Positions 1-12,013 of a stretch of DNA of 64,000 nt are shown in pieces. The notes under the pieces were generated by a model. The model was not told where the DNA came from, searched no databases, and worked only from the letters and a program-made list of their open reading frames with translations. The DNA comes from Antennarius striatus (taxonomy: Eukaryota; Chordata; Actinopteri; Lophiiformes; Antennariidae). A program made the position numbers and the translations under genes. The stretch lies in assembly GCF_040054535.1 (NCBI RefSeq), contig NC_090792.1, forward strand, positions 6,928,001 through 6,992,000. Reading direction: 5' to 3'. The stretch's first letter is position 1. Each line of letters starts with the position of its first letter.

Positions 1-2771
1 AAAATTCTGAAGCAATCTCATAAATACAGAATCAGCAGGTTGTCCTACTGACAATGAGCTGAAAACCAGCACATTGACCATATGTCCACACATATGGCTG
101 GTGGGAGATTACATCAATTATTTCTCACAAGGAAAGTGAACTGGTTAGTCACTGTGCTTCTTGCCCAGACTTCCCTTCAGGCCTTCTCAGAACGGAACAG
201 TCTTCTGTGATCAAGTGGGCGAGTAGATTATTTTTTTATGTGTCCTTGAATAAGAAAAATAGGGAAACAAAGGCAGGGATTTTATTTTGTTCTGTTATCT
301 TTTGGGTCTGATATTTCAATTTCATTGACAAAGGCATTGTCCTCTGATATAACAATATACAGAAAGAGATGGACATTTGTTGGAGGAGAGGAAACTGTTC
401 TGCAAAACAGCATGATAACATAAAAAAACAACCTTTAAAAATTAATCACACTGCAATTTACTGCTCAATTCAGCCCGTGTCTGTAATGATAACAATTGTG
501 GTGCTTAAAGGATCTTATTTTTCTCTGCTGTGTCAGCAGAAACAAGAGAACGTCAAACATTCATTTTCCTGCAAGACTGAAAATCATCCTCTTAGCTGAA
601 CAGTGATGACGTGTGATTTTACAGTTCTGTCCACTAAAAGAATCACACACACACCTTTCACATACAGGAGAGGTAACAGGGTTATAAATCAGTGCAGAGT
701 TTACAACTTCATAAAGGAACCCTGCTGGAACCAATACCCCTTAAAGCCCGGCCATTCCCTGTGGATGACTTTGTCCAGGGGACACTGACTAGGGCAGGGC
801 CAGGAGAGCAGGTGGAGCTGGTCAACGCAGAAAATACACCATTGATATGTTTTCCATCATCCGAATAATACCAACAAGAAAACACAGCAGTATCAACAGC
901 ACTGTAGCATGGAATATCATGGAGTTCAATGGGTTAAAGACTATAAACACTCCTCACAAATCTGCACCAGTCAACTCACGTCCTGTGGCATACAACAATG
1001 TCAATATTGACAACCCCACAGAAGTCGGCTCCTTGACCAAGGACGTGGGAGAGATCAGTCTCTGCAATAAAGACGAGGAGTTTCCGCATCCCACGCTTTT
1101 CAAACTGAAACTCAAGAAAAAACAGAGCCTTTGTAACCTACCAAGATGGTAATATTACAACCTTCACTCTACGTGGTCACAATTGGGTGTAATGGAAGGA
1201 TAGCACACATAACTATGTAGTGAGCTCAGCAGACTACTGTAGAGGAAATGACACAGCTGATATACTCTTGAATGTACAGACAAACAAGATTGCAAAAGAA
1301 ATAGAAATACAATCCTACTCTAAAAGTTGACAAGAGACCTGGTGAAGGTTCATGAAAGCACTACCGAAGCCTGTTGTGAACCAAGACTGCTTGTGGGAGG
1401 AGAGGAAAGAAAGCCATTGCAGAGAGATGCCAAAGAAGTGAATCGGTGTCCTTGACAAGCCAAAGCCTCCCCACACGAGGAAGAGAAAAACAGGAGACTT
1501 GCAGTAAAAACTTCACCTCAAATTATGTACCTGTTTAAATCCAGTAAAATTGTATTTTTACAGCCCAATGGGACAACATTAAAAGTACTTGACACTTTTA
1601 AATTACTGCAGTGACTGGACAAAGACATACAAACTCTACCTTGGAGTTTGAACCTCCTAACATTACAGAGTGAAATTAAACACATCCTCCTTTTTCTACC
1701 TTTTAACAGGTGGAAAAAGGAGGATGATAAAAAATCAGGAACCTCCGTTGGAGTTTAAAAAAAAACTACCAGTGATTCTTTTCTCTGTCAACAACGTTAA
1801 AGAGAGAAGAGGATATGCTTTTTGTTCCGGGACATAAAGTCGTGGTGAAGCCTCAGCATTAGGAATGGATTGGTGGTGATCCTGTGACCACTGTGGGTCC
1901 CATGTGGAGGCACCTGCTGATGGTGCATCACTCCCCACTGACACAAAAAACAACAAAGCAAGGCATTTCTAACACGTGTCATGCATTGCTGCCAAATGGT
2001 CTTTTGTCTGTGAAATATAAAGGGCAAAAGAGATAGGGCATGGGGGCAACAGATTGAATAAGCCGACATATAGCGGAATGTCAGCCTGATGAAAGCCACA
2101 CTTGTTGTGTGATCAGCTGAACACCAGCGTGGAGGCTTAAAATGTTGGAAATCAACCCCCCAGACTCCCTCACGCAACCACTCCTTATCCACGATCGCAT
2201 TTTTGTTTCACATGGAGCATCGCCTAGCAACAGGGTTGTGCAGCCATGACAGGAAGGCTCGTCCTTGCGCGTTACTCACTCCTTCACTCCCACTCCTATC
2301 TCGATCGCTCATCGCTCCGTGTCACGATGTTTTCACACCGTGTCGAACGTTTTCAAACCGATGTCAACACAATCGACTCCGTGACGTGGCAGAAAGCTCG
2401 ACTCAAACTTTTGGTGTGTCATCCGGGTCGATCGAGCTTCTCGTGCTACTTGTTGGACACGCTGAGCACCGGATCGGAGGTTCGACTCCTGAAAGAAGCG
2501 GTTAGTACCCGCGAAGCGCCGCTGTCAGTCGGGGTGTCAAGTTCAACAGCGTGTGGTCGAGTTGCCAAGTCTCCTGAATACCCCCCTCAGCGACCCAAAC
2601 AACTGGACTGGGCGTCCGCAGAGGACTTTTAAAGTGACGCTATAACGCGTCATAGACACCAGTTAGTTAGCTCCTGTCAGCGCTAGCTAGGGCTAGCCAG
2701 GTAAGCTTCTTTAAGACAAACGGGCAAAGCTAACGCCCTGCTCGTAAGGTTCCGAACAACCGACTACTCAC
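1..2771 (-). other. ldlrap1: ldlrap1 intron 1 (partial, continues off left edge)
   Basis: This is the sequence downstream (minus sense) of the ldlrap1 exon 1 splice donor. I searched both strands for the expected next exon, the start of the PTB domain, and did not find it, so intron 1 must run past the left edge. The stretch has no convincing coding sequence. The open frames at 847-1152 and 1797-2192 resemble no family I know and lack splice support. It contains one notable hairpin at 1683-1726 and becomes CpG-rich from about 2200. Minus-strand exons of another gene cannot be excluded but are not visible. Confidence 0.6.
1683..1726. repeat. Inverted repeat / hairpin
   Basis: An 18-bp arm at 1683-1700 (CATCCTCCTTTTTCTACC) pairs with 1709-1726 (GGTGGAAAAAGGAGGATG) across an 8-base loop, with one mismatch. 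One arm is purine-rich and the other pyrimidine-rich. No gene function is implied. Confidence 0.8.
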
Positions 2772-3300
2772 TTTTATGTCTGCCCGCACCCCACGACTGC
2801 TTGGCGATGCTGGGACTCCGTATAATTGCCCGTCCAGCAGATTTCAAAGCGTCCATGTCTTAATCCACGAGTGGGGCAACAAGCCCGACCAGCGCCGCCT
2901 CTCCTCCGTCAAACACTTCGCTTGGTTTAAAACAAGCGTCTCCCGTCCAAACTTTTTCCAGCTGTATTTTTCCTCCCGGCCGTTCGGTTCGCTTTGAATC
3001 GAGTTAGTTTGTGACGTTCGGCCCCTGGGCGGTATCATGTATGCAAATTAACCGAATAATTTGCGTGACGCCCGTTTGTGGAATCATTCGAGTGAGGTCG
3101 TTACAACTGCGCCTGCACCCCGGGCGGGCGGTGCTGTTTGTCCACGGTGCGGTCTACACACCCAGCGTTGGGGTGAGGAGAGATTTAGTAGTCACGTCAC
3201 GGGTTGTGGGAGTCTTCTCATATTTAATTCAGCGTTCGTCTTTATTGAGCTTCTAAATTCATCTATTACGTGGAAATGTCGTGACCACAACCCGTGTGGA
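2200..3300 (-). promoter_or_regulatory. ldlrap1: CpG-rich promoter region of ldlrap1
   Basis: CpG dinucleotides are much denser here than in flanking AT-rich DNA, and the region brackets the first coding exon of ldlrap1 on the minus strand. About 185 bases upstream of the ATG is an octamer-type ATGCAAAT at 3041-3048, and a TGACG CRE half-site lies at about 3012. No TATA box stands out, which suits a CpG-island housekeeping promoter. The transcription start is not determined. Confidence 0.55.
2772..2856 (-). CDS. ldlrap1: LDL receptor adaptor protein 1, first coding exon (partial gene)
   Basis: The reverse complement reads ATG at 2856, then MDALKSAGRAIIRSPSIAKQ followed by SWGAGRHK, and ends in phase 1 at an AAAA|GTGAGT donor. 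This matches the N-terminus of LDLRAP1 (ARH), the clathrin adaptor that binds the NPxY tail of LDL receptor through a PTB domain. Only the 28 residues before the PTB domain lie here. The remaining exons fall beyond position 1. The position next to maco1, on the same strand, matches the human MACO1-LDLRAP1 order. The assignment rests on a short but very characteristic stretch and on synteny. Confidence 0.88.
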
Positions 3301-3562
3301 GGATTTCACGTCTCACAATCAGTTTACTCACCTTATCAGGTTGATGTCACCCCATAGAACAATTAAAATCAGGTGAAAAAAAAATTATTGATAACACATT
3401 TGCTCATCAACACAACAATACCTTCTCAACATAAAGAAAAATGAACAATTTGTTGATTTGGATGATTTGGGCAAAAATATCACTTTGTAAAAAATGACTT
3501 AGGCAATTATTTTAAGAGTTTGACAATATTTCTTCTATTTTATTGAGTTTTTAATATGCTTA

Positions 3563-3850
3563 TGGGCGGCACGGTGGGTCCGGGTTGGAGTCCCGCTCTG
3601 AGTTCCCATGCTCTCTCATCTCTTCGGGTTCTCCGGATTCCTCCCGCCTCCAAAAGCATGCGCTTCAGGTTGATTGGCCAGTCCTAAATTGCCCGTAGGA
3701 GTGAGTGTGTGTGCATGGTTGTCCGTCTTTGTGTGGCTCCGCGGTGCACTGGCGAGTGTCCGCTGCCTCACGCCCTACGTCAGCTGAGTTAGGCTCCAGC
3801 TCTCCGTTACCCACTACGGCGGATGAAGCGGTAGAAAATGAATGAATGAA
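3563..3850 (+). repeat. Dispersed fish repeat ending in (GAAT)n
   Basis: The sequence starts with GGGCGGCACGGTGGGTCC, carries the phrases AATTGCCCGTAGG and GGCTCCAGC, and ends in AATGAATGAATGAATG. This is the familiar fish interspersed repeat of the GGCGGCACGGTGG type. A diverged copy lies in reverse orientation at 62930-63265. It is noncoding. I cannot name the autonomous partner. Confidence 0.65.
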
Positions 3851-6239
3851 TGTGCTTATGTTATTTTAAAACAGGGAATATTGAATTACCTTATGGATTT
3901 TGCTTTATAGATCTACTTTCCTCCTCTTACAATTAAATTAAATCTGATCATCTTTATCTATCTTTATTGATTGAACCAGTGAATATTTCTCTTAAACAGC
4001 AGATAATGTTATTTGTAAATGTCTTTTTAATGTCTATGTTGCTACACATTCATATAATCCTACATTTTGAATGATGGCATGATTTCATTTTCCTTTTATT
4101 GTTTGCAACCCCTCCATATCTTGCTCTATAGCTAGGATGCCCATCACACATGTTTAGAGCTGCAGAACAGGAAGCTTCTCTAAGGGTTTTCTCTTGGACA
4201 GATTTACTGTGACTGTTAGTCAGTTCATTATGGAAAGCCAGAGCATCAGGCTGGACACTGGAGGAGTGACCTCTCCTAATGGACTACAAACATTAACAGT
4301 AGATAATGTCCGCTTTACAAGCCGGAGGGGAAAAATGTGCACTTTAGCTACACCACATTTGGTGAGTTTATACAACCAGTTCATGTGTAAGTAAAATGTG
4401 CATAACTTTCATTTTAGTTTCATTTAGGATTTCTTTGAGCTTAGAAGGACCTGTGTTGTGAAGTGCCTGATGGTAAAACAATTCAAATCCTTCAAATGAC
4501 TGAGCATTTTGTTAACTGATTACCATCCTCAAAGTAAGATATAAACTAGAATGGCCTAAGTAGGGGCTACACCTTGAGCAGGCCCCAGAAAATCCCTCAG
4601 TTCAATCAGACCTTATCTGATATTAAACTCATCCTCTAGTCGTAACTTATGAAGCCAGATATTTAAATCTGGTGGATCCAGATGAATGGTTACAGGGAAA
4701 TCCATTCAAATGTTTGGTATAATACTGCTGACAAATCAACAAACAAACCAACAAACACAAGTTAAAAATAAATTATTTGGCAGGAGTAAAAATCTATTTG
4801 GATGGTATTGTTGAACCTTATAAATTCCATGGTTTTTTTTATCAAATTATTTTATTACACACTGAGCCAGAATTCATTTAGAGTTATCCTACAGGCTCTA
4901 AAAGGAATCACTCAGAGGAATAGGGTTTAAAAAAAATCCTGCTATACCGGATTTCATAGCAGTCGACATGCTACGATACAAAACAGAAAAAGCTCTACAC
5001 ATCACCAAGGACATATTGAGCAACACTGGTATCAATTGTGGAGTAAGACTGGGTTTGTTCTACAAAAACAATTTTTATAATTGTTTAAGGACACTTATGA
5101 TAGCATCAGTAAACTAAATGTAAACTAAATGTATCCCACTTACCCTGTTTGTGGGATCCATCTGTGTGTGCATTCCTATTAAATCACTATTTCTTTGCAA
5201 GCTGCTGAAATCGTGCTTCACAGAAGGACTAAAAACAAAAAGTTGAAAATACCACTTATTGCTGCATGCAGCACATATCTTGACTTTTCAAGCAGCAACA
5301 AGGTTAATAGTTATAGATGTGCTTTGGAATAAAAACCAATGACTTTCTGCTGGAAAAGAGAAGACAGATTCAGGGATCCACATAAAGGGGGCGGGGGTGG
5401 GGGGTGCCCAACATTCAGCAGGGATGACTCTTCAGTCTGAAGGTGAGTATCGAAGACAAAATGCACATGACTTATTCAAATCATGAAGACGAACACAAGC
5501 AGCCTGGCAGCATGAGCCATGGAAGTACGTGCGTAAATCCCCCCATTTATTTGCAGCCTGCTTCTCCAGGTCCCTTGTTATTAATCACAGGACAAGAATC
5601 GAGGCAGAATATGGAAATTGTATTTCCATCAAGATGGACGCTCATTTTTTTAATTTTATATATAATGAAGGATGTTTCTTCTCTAAAAACTCTGGTTCTT
5701 CATTACCTTTCGTTGTGTTCATTAATCTTGGGTAGTGCGAATGTTGGTCACGAAAAAGACTGGAAACAGATTAAAAGTTCTTCGAAGTTTTATTACAGAA
5801 ATTTCTGGGCACATAAGTCTGACAGGTTAACAATCCAAGCTTAAGTGCAAAGAATCATAATACACACACAATATTTATATCCATTCTAGTAGGTGTCAAC
5901 TAAACATGGGGTGATCTAACTCTCATCCTTATCAGAAGGTGCCAAAGCAAGGTGTTCTCCATATTCTCACTTTGTGGAGATTGTTTCATGTTCTGGGGAG
6001 GCTCACTCTACTATCTCGCAGCTGCAGGAGTAACTCAAGGGCATGCTGGCTGAACCACATAATTCTTCAGTCAGAGGTCACATTTAGGGAGGTTGTAAGT
6101 TATCGCGTTATCTGCAAAGTAAAGATGGTTCAACATGCACAATACTTAAAAGTGGTGATTTAAAATGGTGAGTTATAAGTGGTGATTTAAAGTGTTAAAA
6201 GTGGTGAGTTATCACATATGTACATCAATATATACTGGA
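3851..6239. other. Intergenic DNA without recognisable gene
   Basis: AT-rich intergenic sequence. The longest frame (5443-5844 plus) has no domain, no splice context and no family resemblance. A G-rich run at 5388-5407 could form a G-quadruplex. A short local repetition of GTGATTTAAA and GTGAGTTAT units lies at about 6150-6210. Confidence 0.5.
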
Positions 6240-6600
6240 TTAATCCCCGCAGGGGGTTTATTGGCACACTGTAGTTAGTACTTATGCATATATATCAGTG
6301 TGTACAAGCCCTGAAGAAACAAACACACACAAGGGGCTTGTGTGCATGCAGGGGGAGGTAGAGTGGCGGGCAGCCCCTTTGTGGAGCGCTCAAATGAGCA
6401 GCTTGTAAGGGGGACCGTGCCTTGCTCAAGGGCACCTCAGCAGTGCTGCAGAGGTGAGCTGACACCTCCCATTGTTAGCTCACACTCCGGGTGTGTTTGG
6501 GCAAGAGCGGGAATCAAACAGCCAATCTTGAGACATTGGATGACCCGCTCTACCGCCGACTCTACCACCGAGCCACTGCCGTCCCCGGTGGACTCGCACC
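6240..6600 (-). mobile_element. tRNA-derived SINE, copy 1 (reverse)
   Basis: Read on the minus strand, the head has an A-box-like TGGCTCGGTGGTAG and a B-box-like GTTTGATTCCC near 6520-6590. The body contains TGAGCTAACAATGGG and GCCCTTGAGCAAGG, and the tail runs leftward to about 6240. Related copies are at 9795-10115 (plus) and 14780-15116 (minus). The promoter boxes indicate a pol III SINE derived from a tRNA. Both ends are approximate. Confidence 0.7.
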
Positions 6601-7440
6601 ACCAAGTCTGTAAGTAATGCCTATCATAATAAACAAGAGACCTGTACCTGGAGTTTCTCATTTATTCCCTCTTTCCTTCAAACAGGTGTATTTACTGTGG
6701 ATTTGATGCTGCAGGTTCTGCTGTACTGAATGCAGACAACTGGAAAAGACATATTCTAATTAATTGACTTCACATGCTCGACTTGCAGAGCAATGCGGTG
6801 TCAGATATGACCAAATTAGTGACACATGGAGGTGCAGAGAGAAGCATCCACATCAGCACAGGTTAATCAAGCACATCAACGGAAGCCTAGCTTGTGACAG
6901 AATTCTGAGAAGAGGACTTCTTTCATGCATTGGCATTCAGTCCTTGGAGAACAGATTCTTTACTCCCTCTAAAGAGAACAATTTGCTCGTGGTTGCTTAT
7001 GGTTCCATCACTGGCTGAAGGCCACCAGAGCTCAGGAACCCCCCAATGGTGATTACATAGGGATTTGAGAGGTGCAGAGAAGTGTGATTAATACCAAGTT
7101 TCAACACTGAACACTTGTACTTTCCTATGTTTTTCATTTACCTACCAGCCGAGTTCTTCTGCATCCCATTTCAGTCTTCATGTGTTCACTTGAGGGGATT
7201 GGTGGTTAGCATTAACAAATGATTCATTAAATTCTTTTGTCAACGATAAAATTGATTTCCTGGTCTTTGCTGGGGGTAATTTAGCAGTTCTTGACAAAGT
7301 TAATAACCAGAATCTCCCAGGATAGATAGTCTTTTATAATACGGAACCTTAAATAATTGAACATCGCCTCCCTGTGCCAAAAATATGTAGTGCATCTAGA
7401 TTTCAATAACTACCCAACAACTAAAGCCAAACAACTAAAA
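6601..7440. other. Intergenic DNA, no gene seen
   Basis: No domain, no paired splice sites and no repeat ends could be recognised. The frames at 6764-7018 and nearby are short and without homology I recognise. Confidence 0.45.
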
Positions 7441-7444
7441 ACAA

Positions 7445-7875
7445 GGCAGTCAGAGACTGCAACGTCCCGCAAAGGTTAGGTCAGGGTACCCTGAAAGTAG
7501 TTCCTGACAAGTGCATAGCTTTGACCTTTCGAGAGTAGATCAAAGCTATGCACTAGCTTTGACCACAGATCAAAGCTAATGCATAGGTAGATCAAAGCAC
7601 TAAGCTTTGATCTATGGTCTTACACTGGCTTTCTCCCTCGTCTTTCTATCTTATCTGGTTCCTGAGAGTACAAAAGCTGAAATTTGTCTTTGACTTAGAT
7701 TTCTCAAGGTCAAGGTCATCATGTCATTTTTATCCCTTTTGCTGCCCGAGTAATCTGTTTTTGTTTCATCTGCAACCGTTGCGAAGATATTTGGTGGACA
7801 TACTAACGGACGAACGAACGGACAAACACACCAACACTGACAATTACAATACAGCAGCTCCTCTCTCTCCCACTA
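7445..7875 (+). repeat. Unclassified GATCAAAGC repeat family, copy 1
   Basis: One of four window copies of an interspersed repeat I cannot assign. Shared blocks in order are AAGGCAGTCAGAGACTGCAA, AGGTCAGGGTACCCTG, several GATCAAAGC / GCTTTGATC words around 7520-7615, a block beginning TTCTCCCTCGTCTTTCTATC, the phrase CCGAGTAATCTG, and a 3' part reading GAAGATATTTGGTGGAC. In this copy the GATCAAAGC words are multiplied and can fold, for example AGTGCATAGCTTTGA against TCAAAGCTATGCACT. No protein is encoded. Confidence 0.7.
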
Positions 7876-7939
7876 GACCGGTTCTTTCATATTTTTTTAC
7901 TGCCTGTGGGTCTGAGAGGACTGTGATTTCATAATGTGC

Positions 7940-8965
7940 TGTATGTCTTGTATATATGGTACATAGCAGACTGGAGTGGTCACTCAACTCGAACTGTGTG
8001 TACACAAGAAGGGGCAGAGCAGAATGTACTTCCTGAGGAGGCTGGCCTCCTTCAACATCTGTCCTAAGCTCCTTCTCATGTTTTATCAGTCCGTAGTCTC
8101 CAGTGTGATGTCATACGCCATTGTGTGTTGGGGTGGCTGGGCCAGGAAAAGAGATATGGACCGTCTTAACAGACTCATCCGCAGAGCAGCCTCAGTTGTC
8201 GGGCTGAGCCTGGACTCTATGGAGACACTTCTGCAGAGCAGGACTATGTCTAAAGTCAGGACTACCATGAATAACACCAGTCACCCCCTGCACACCACCT
8301 TCTCCCAGCAGAGAAGAACCTTCAGCGGCAGACTGCTGTCACACAGCGCCTCCACAGAGAGGCTGAGGTCCTCCTTTGTGCCCCGTGCCATCAGGGGGTA
8401 CAATGACTTTCTTAAGAGGAGCAGCGGGTATGTGGCGAGGTCTGCACGCAGTTGAATGGCGGGGAAGAGATGTCAGCCTGTGTTGCAGTGTAGTGGGGCC
8501 AAGGTGTTGTGATATTAGATAGTGACACCTTATATTTTTGACAATTGTGAGATAGATATTATATACAGTAGATATTAGATGTTGTGATATTAGATAGTTG
8601 TGATAGTTGTGATATTAGATTGATAGATTTTGTGATATTAGATATTACATGTTGTGATATTAGATAGTGATGCCTTACATTGTAAGAAGGGTGTACTTTA
8701 GCCACCATGTGGGCCTCCTGCTAATTTTCACTTGCACGTTTTATTTTTATTTGTTATTTTATTTTAATTTTATACTGTTTATATTTTAGTGATAATTTAG
8801 TACATGTCCTGTTAATGCTACATGTGTCTGCTAGTGTAGTGTATGTCTTGTGTTATATCCTTTGGTGTCAGTGTTTCTTTTTTTTTTTATCCAGTATTTA
8901 TTCATTATGTAATGCCTGAGCAGTGGATATGCGCAATTTCCTCCGGGATTAATAAAGTATCTATC
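7940..8965 (+). mobile_element. 5'-truncated L2-like LINE (RT C-terminus and 3' tail)
   Basis: The frame 7976-8455 reads like the post-RT C-terminus of a fish L2/CR1-group non-LTR retrotransposon. Segments include SRMYFLRRLASFNICPKLLL, SVVSSVMSYAIVCWGGW and FVPRAIRGYNDFL. It is followed by a 3' UTR and the tail GGGATTAATAAAGTATC plus TATC units at about 8945-8970, typical of this group. The catalytic RT domain and endonuclease are missing, so the copy is dead. A degenerate TGATATTAGAT repeat expansion occupies 8505-8670 in its 3' UTR. The exact clade name is inferred. Confidence 0.75.
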
Positions 8966-9139
8966 TATGTATTTGACAAAAAAGTTGAATATGACTATTA
9001 CCACTTTGAAGCAGGATGTAAAAATGTGAAATATTAAATTTCCCTTTTAAGAGGACAGGAAAGTCAAAATGAACCAGGTGAGTATTTGAAGTACATAATT
9101 AAACTTTTTTTAAATATTTTTTTTATGATCAATGGGGTC

Positions 9140-9790
9140 TTGGAAAAACAAAATAAGTTGCGGTGCGCGCCATGTCAGCGGAAGTGACGCAATCGTGGAC
9201 ATCACGGTGAATCCATATCAGCACCGTTTTACAAATACTGGCAGGAACCTGTCGAAATTCCACGATAAAACAATAATATCAGGATCAGGTTTCAAACCAA
9301 ACATAGGAAAACAAATGCATTGGTATTATAAACCAAGAATACCCGACGTAGTCAAAAATCAACGTGGTGACGTGACGACTTTGTGTTGGCAATTCATGGA
9401 TTGCGCTGGACGGGCATCGTGAAGCCATAGATGAATGTTAGCAGGCTAACTGGAGAAAGAACGCTAATGGTGAGATTGGGAAAGGAGCTAACGTTAAAGG
9501 AAAAGGCAACTGTCAAAAGAGCAAGTGGAAAAGAAATTTTAGAGAAGTCATGGTTGTTAACTGGCTACATGAACAGAACTCTATGGAGTTACTTAAAGAC
9601 CGTTTTTGTCAGGTGCCCGAGGAGCATTTCGGATACATCGATTGTCCCATTCCAAACAGAAACCATAGCTGGACTGTTCGTGCTAGCCAGCTAGTTTCAC
9701 TCAGAGTTTGTTGCAGTTGTCTGCATCATTCCTGCTGTTTGGACTCTGCTCAAAAACATGAAAATTGTTGGAACAGTTATGACACTCTAA
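9140..9790 (+). repeat. Unclassified ~650-bp repeat family (R2), copy 1
   Basis: About 500-650 bases are shared with 16105-16806 (plus) and 42487-43165 (minus). Shared words include AATTCCACGATAAAACAA, AATGTTAGCAGGCTAACTGG, AAGGAGCTAACGTTAAAGG and GATTGTCCCATTCCAAAC. Frames are broken differently between copies, so I treat it as noncoding or a decayed transposon. I recognise no terminal inverted repeats or domain in this copy. A SINE abuts its right end. Confidence 0.6.
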
Positions 9791-9794
9791 AATT

Positions 9795-10115
9795 GGGGCA
9801 GCATTGGCTCAGCAATAGAGCAGACGTCTTCCAACCAGACATCACCCAGACATCAGCGGCTCGATTCCCACTCCCACCAGACATCCGATATCGGAGTGTG
9901 AGCTGACTGTGGGAGGTGTCAGCTCACCTCCCAGTAACTGCCGAGGCGCCCTTGAGCAAGGCGCCGTCCCCTTACAAGTTGCTCAGTTGGGGCGCTACCT
10001 GAAGTGGCTGCCCGTCACTCTCTGCCTCCCCATGTACTGTTGTGCTGTGATACTAACGGCATGCTCGCAGGCCCCTTGTGTGATGTGTGTTTCAGGGGCC
10101 TGCAGAAATACTATA
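9795..10115 (+). mobile_element. tRNA-derived SINE, copy 2 (forward)
   Basis: The head carries an A-box-like TGGCTCAGCAATAGAG at about 9806 and a B-box-like GGCTCGATTCC at about 9860. The body has GTGAGCTGACTGTGGGAGG and CCCTTGAGCAAGG, matching copies 1 and 3 in opposite orientation. The 3' part ends near GGCCCCTTGTGTGATGTG. No target duplication was determined. Confidence 0.7.
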
Positions 10116-10234
10116 TATCCTGCATGTAACACAAAAATCCTGTAAAATTGTGAAAATATTAATCTCCTTTACAGGGAAATTACTAAAGTTCATCATCTTC
10201 ATCATCATCATCATCAATCATTATCATTTGACTG

Positions 10235-10385
10235 CTGCCTTACGCCATATTGTTCATGTGATTCTACTGGCAGATGTGCCGTGATTGGTTGGGCGCCATG
10301 ATTGGTTGGCCACTTGATTGACAGGTAGTGGGTGGAGTTGTTGACAGCCTGAGCCTGAAGTGAGTTTATTCAAATATGTAGATGG
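10235..10385 (-). repeat. Repeat family F, partial copy D
   Basis: It contains GCCATATTGTTCATGTGATT, GGCAGATGTGCC, TGATTGGTTGGGCG and TTATTCAAATATGTAG. These are shared with 43655-43800 in the same orientation and with 40005-40135 in reverse. It is preceded by a short (ATC)n run at 10190-10215. The copy is truncated and noncoding. Confidence 0.6.
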
Positions 10386-12007
10386 GGAGATACAGCAAGC
10401 GACAACGTAACAAGATAACATTATCACAATTATTTGTCACGAAAACATCTCAAATCATGTTGTCCTGACCCTCTAAGAGTTTCAATGGATTGTCTAAGCA
10501 GTTCCACTGTTCGTCACTGCACGCTTCTGTAGTTCTTAGCTGTAGTTCAGGTAGTCATGGCAGTTGTTTCCACTCACTGTTCTTTTTCTTCCTGCTGTAC
10601 CTAGAAGGCTCATAAGTCTGTGAGTGAATGTACATATTGTTTGAGTCACTTACTAGTTAGTGTCCCGTTTTGGCTTATTGTGTGTATGTTAAAGTTAATC
10701 GCGCTACCGATGCTAACGAGCTAGCCCGTCAATGGGATTTTCCGTATTGTTAGCATTGAGCTAAACGCCATTCGTTACTGTTTGGACAGTGTGGAGTTAA
10801 TAACTAGTTCATATTAATATGTATTTACAAATGTATAAGGATCCGGGCCTGGCATGCTGTTTTTGTATGTCTTATTCCAGTTTCACAGATCTCAGTAAAA
10901 TTACCCGTTTATCACTTTTGATAGTTTATAATTTTCACGAGTGCCATAATTGCGTGACAATCTGGTCATAAAAACATTCATGCAATACCTCCAGTAGCTC
11001 CAGACATGAATTATCTACTAAACCTTGGGAATTCAGAATAATGATCTTACCTTCAAATCTCTTTGGAAATCATCCGGGTTGAAGTGCTCAGGGCAGATTC
11101 CAGAATCTGGTCATTTCAGTCCTTGCTTTCTACTTCCTTCCAAGCTTTCCAGAAGGTATTTTGAATACAGTATAGGTTATTCTCTTTGTGTTTAAGTCCT
11201 GTGGTGTTGGAACAACCATTCACCTCACAGGTAACCATGACTTTATTGGATATGTGCATGTGAGTGTGAAGAGAACTTCCCCATCTGGGGGATTAATAAA
11301 GTGTGAATTATTATTATTTATTATCATTAATAATACTACTACTACTAATAATAATATAATCGCTTCAGCAATAGTATTTTGCTGTAATGGCTATACTGAC
11401 TGATGGAGCGCCGAGTGTCGCTGATGACGTATGATCCCGTGATCACTGGATACGGAAGCTGCTGCAGCGCAGATTTTGAGGTTTCCTGACCACAGGGATG
11501 ATACCAGACAGCAGGAAAAAAAATTCACCTTTTTCATGATAAACAAAATATATATCACTTTAAAATGACTTTCCTGTCCCTTTAAGATCAAATTAGAACA
11601 AAGGTAAACTGATGGGCTAATATTTGTACGTCATACATTGTAAGTTGGTTATTGTAGCGTAGCGTTTGGAGACTTCTGAGGCACTGATTATTAAAGTACA
11701 GGTCAAAATAAAATGCAACAGATCCTGTGATGTCCTGAACATTGGTATCCTGTTATAGGTCGAGCCAAAAAACATACTATACTTCATTTCCCACTGCGTA
11801 GTACTGTAATGAACTACAGAACATCTTTTATACCCAACAAATGTAGTGTTTAAAGCCAGCTCACCTTTTTTTAGATGAATCCTGGTGATTTTAACAAGCA
11901 AATTACTTCCTGTGTTAAATCAGCACAAAGAGACATACACTTCAATAGACATACACTTGGAGTAACGACGACAAGCACTGAAGAGTCCATTTGCAAGAAA
12001 AAAAATG
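10386..12007. other. Intergenic DNA with a LINE/SINE tail
   Basis: No gene was recognised. At 11270-11360 is a retroposon-type 3' tail (AACTTCCCCATCTGGGGGAT, then TAATAAAG) that runs into ATT/ACT triplet repeats. The rest is AT-rich single-copy-looking sequence downstream of the maco1 3' end. Confidence 0.45.
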
Positions 12008-12013
12008 TTTATT
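12008..12013 (-). terminator. maco1: Probable maco1 polyadenylation signal
   Basis: TTTATT on the plus strand is AATAAA on the minus strand. It would give a 3' UTR of about 1.9 kb after the stop at 13930, and the stretch between shows no other gene. It was chosen by position. Other weak signals cannot be excluded. Confidence 0.45.

Noticed and set aside
847-1152. 101-residue open frame on plus
   Set aside because: No family resemblance, no splice context, and it lies in the ldlrap1 intron. Treated as chance.
2203-3357. Several overlapping frames in the CpG-rich region
   Set aside because: Explained by high GC content. The real coding piece is the short minus-strand ldlrap1 exon 1.
9431-9906. 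Frames in repeat R2 (e.g. CQVPEEHFGYIDCPIPN)
   Set aside because: Similar words occur in copy 2, but frames break and no domain is recognised. Kept as a repeat, not a gene.
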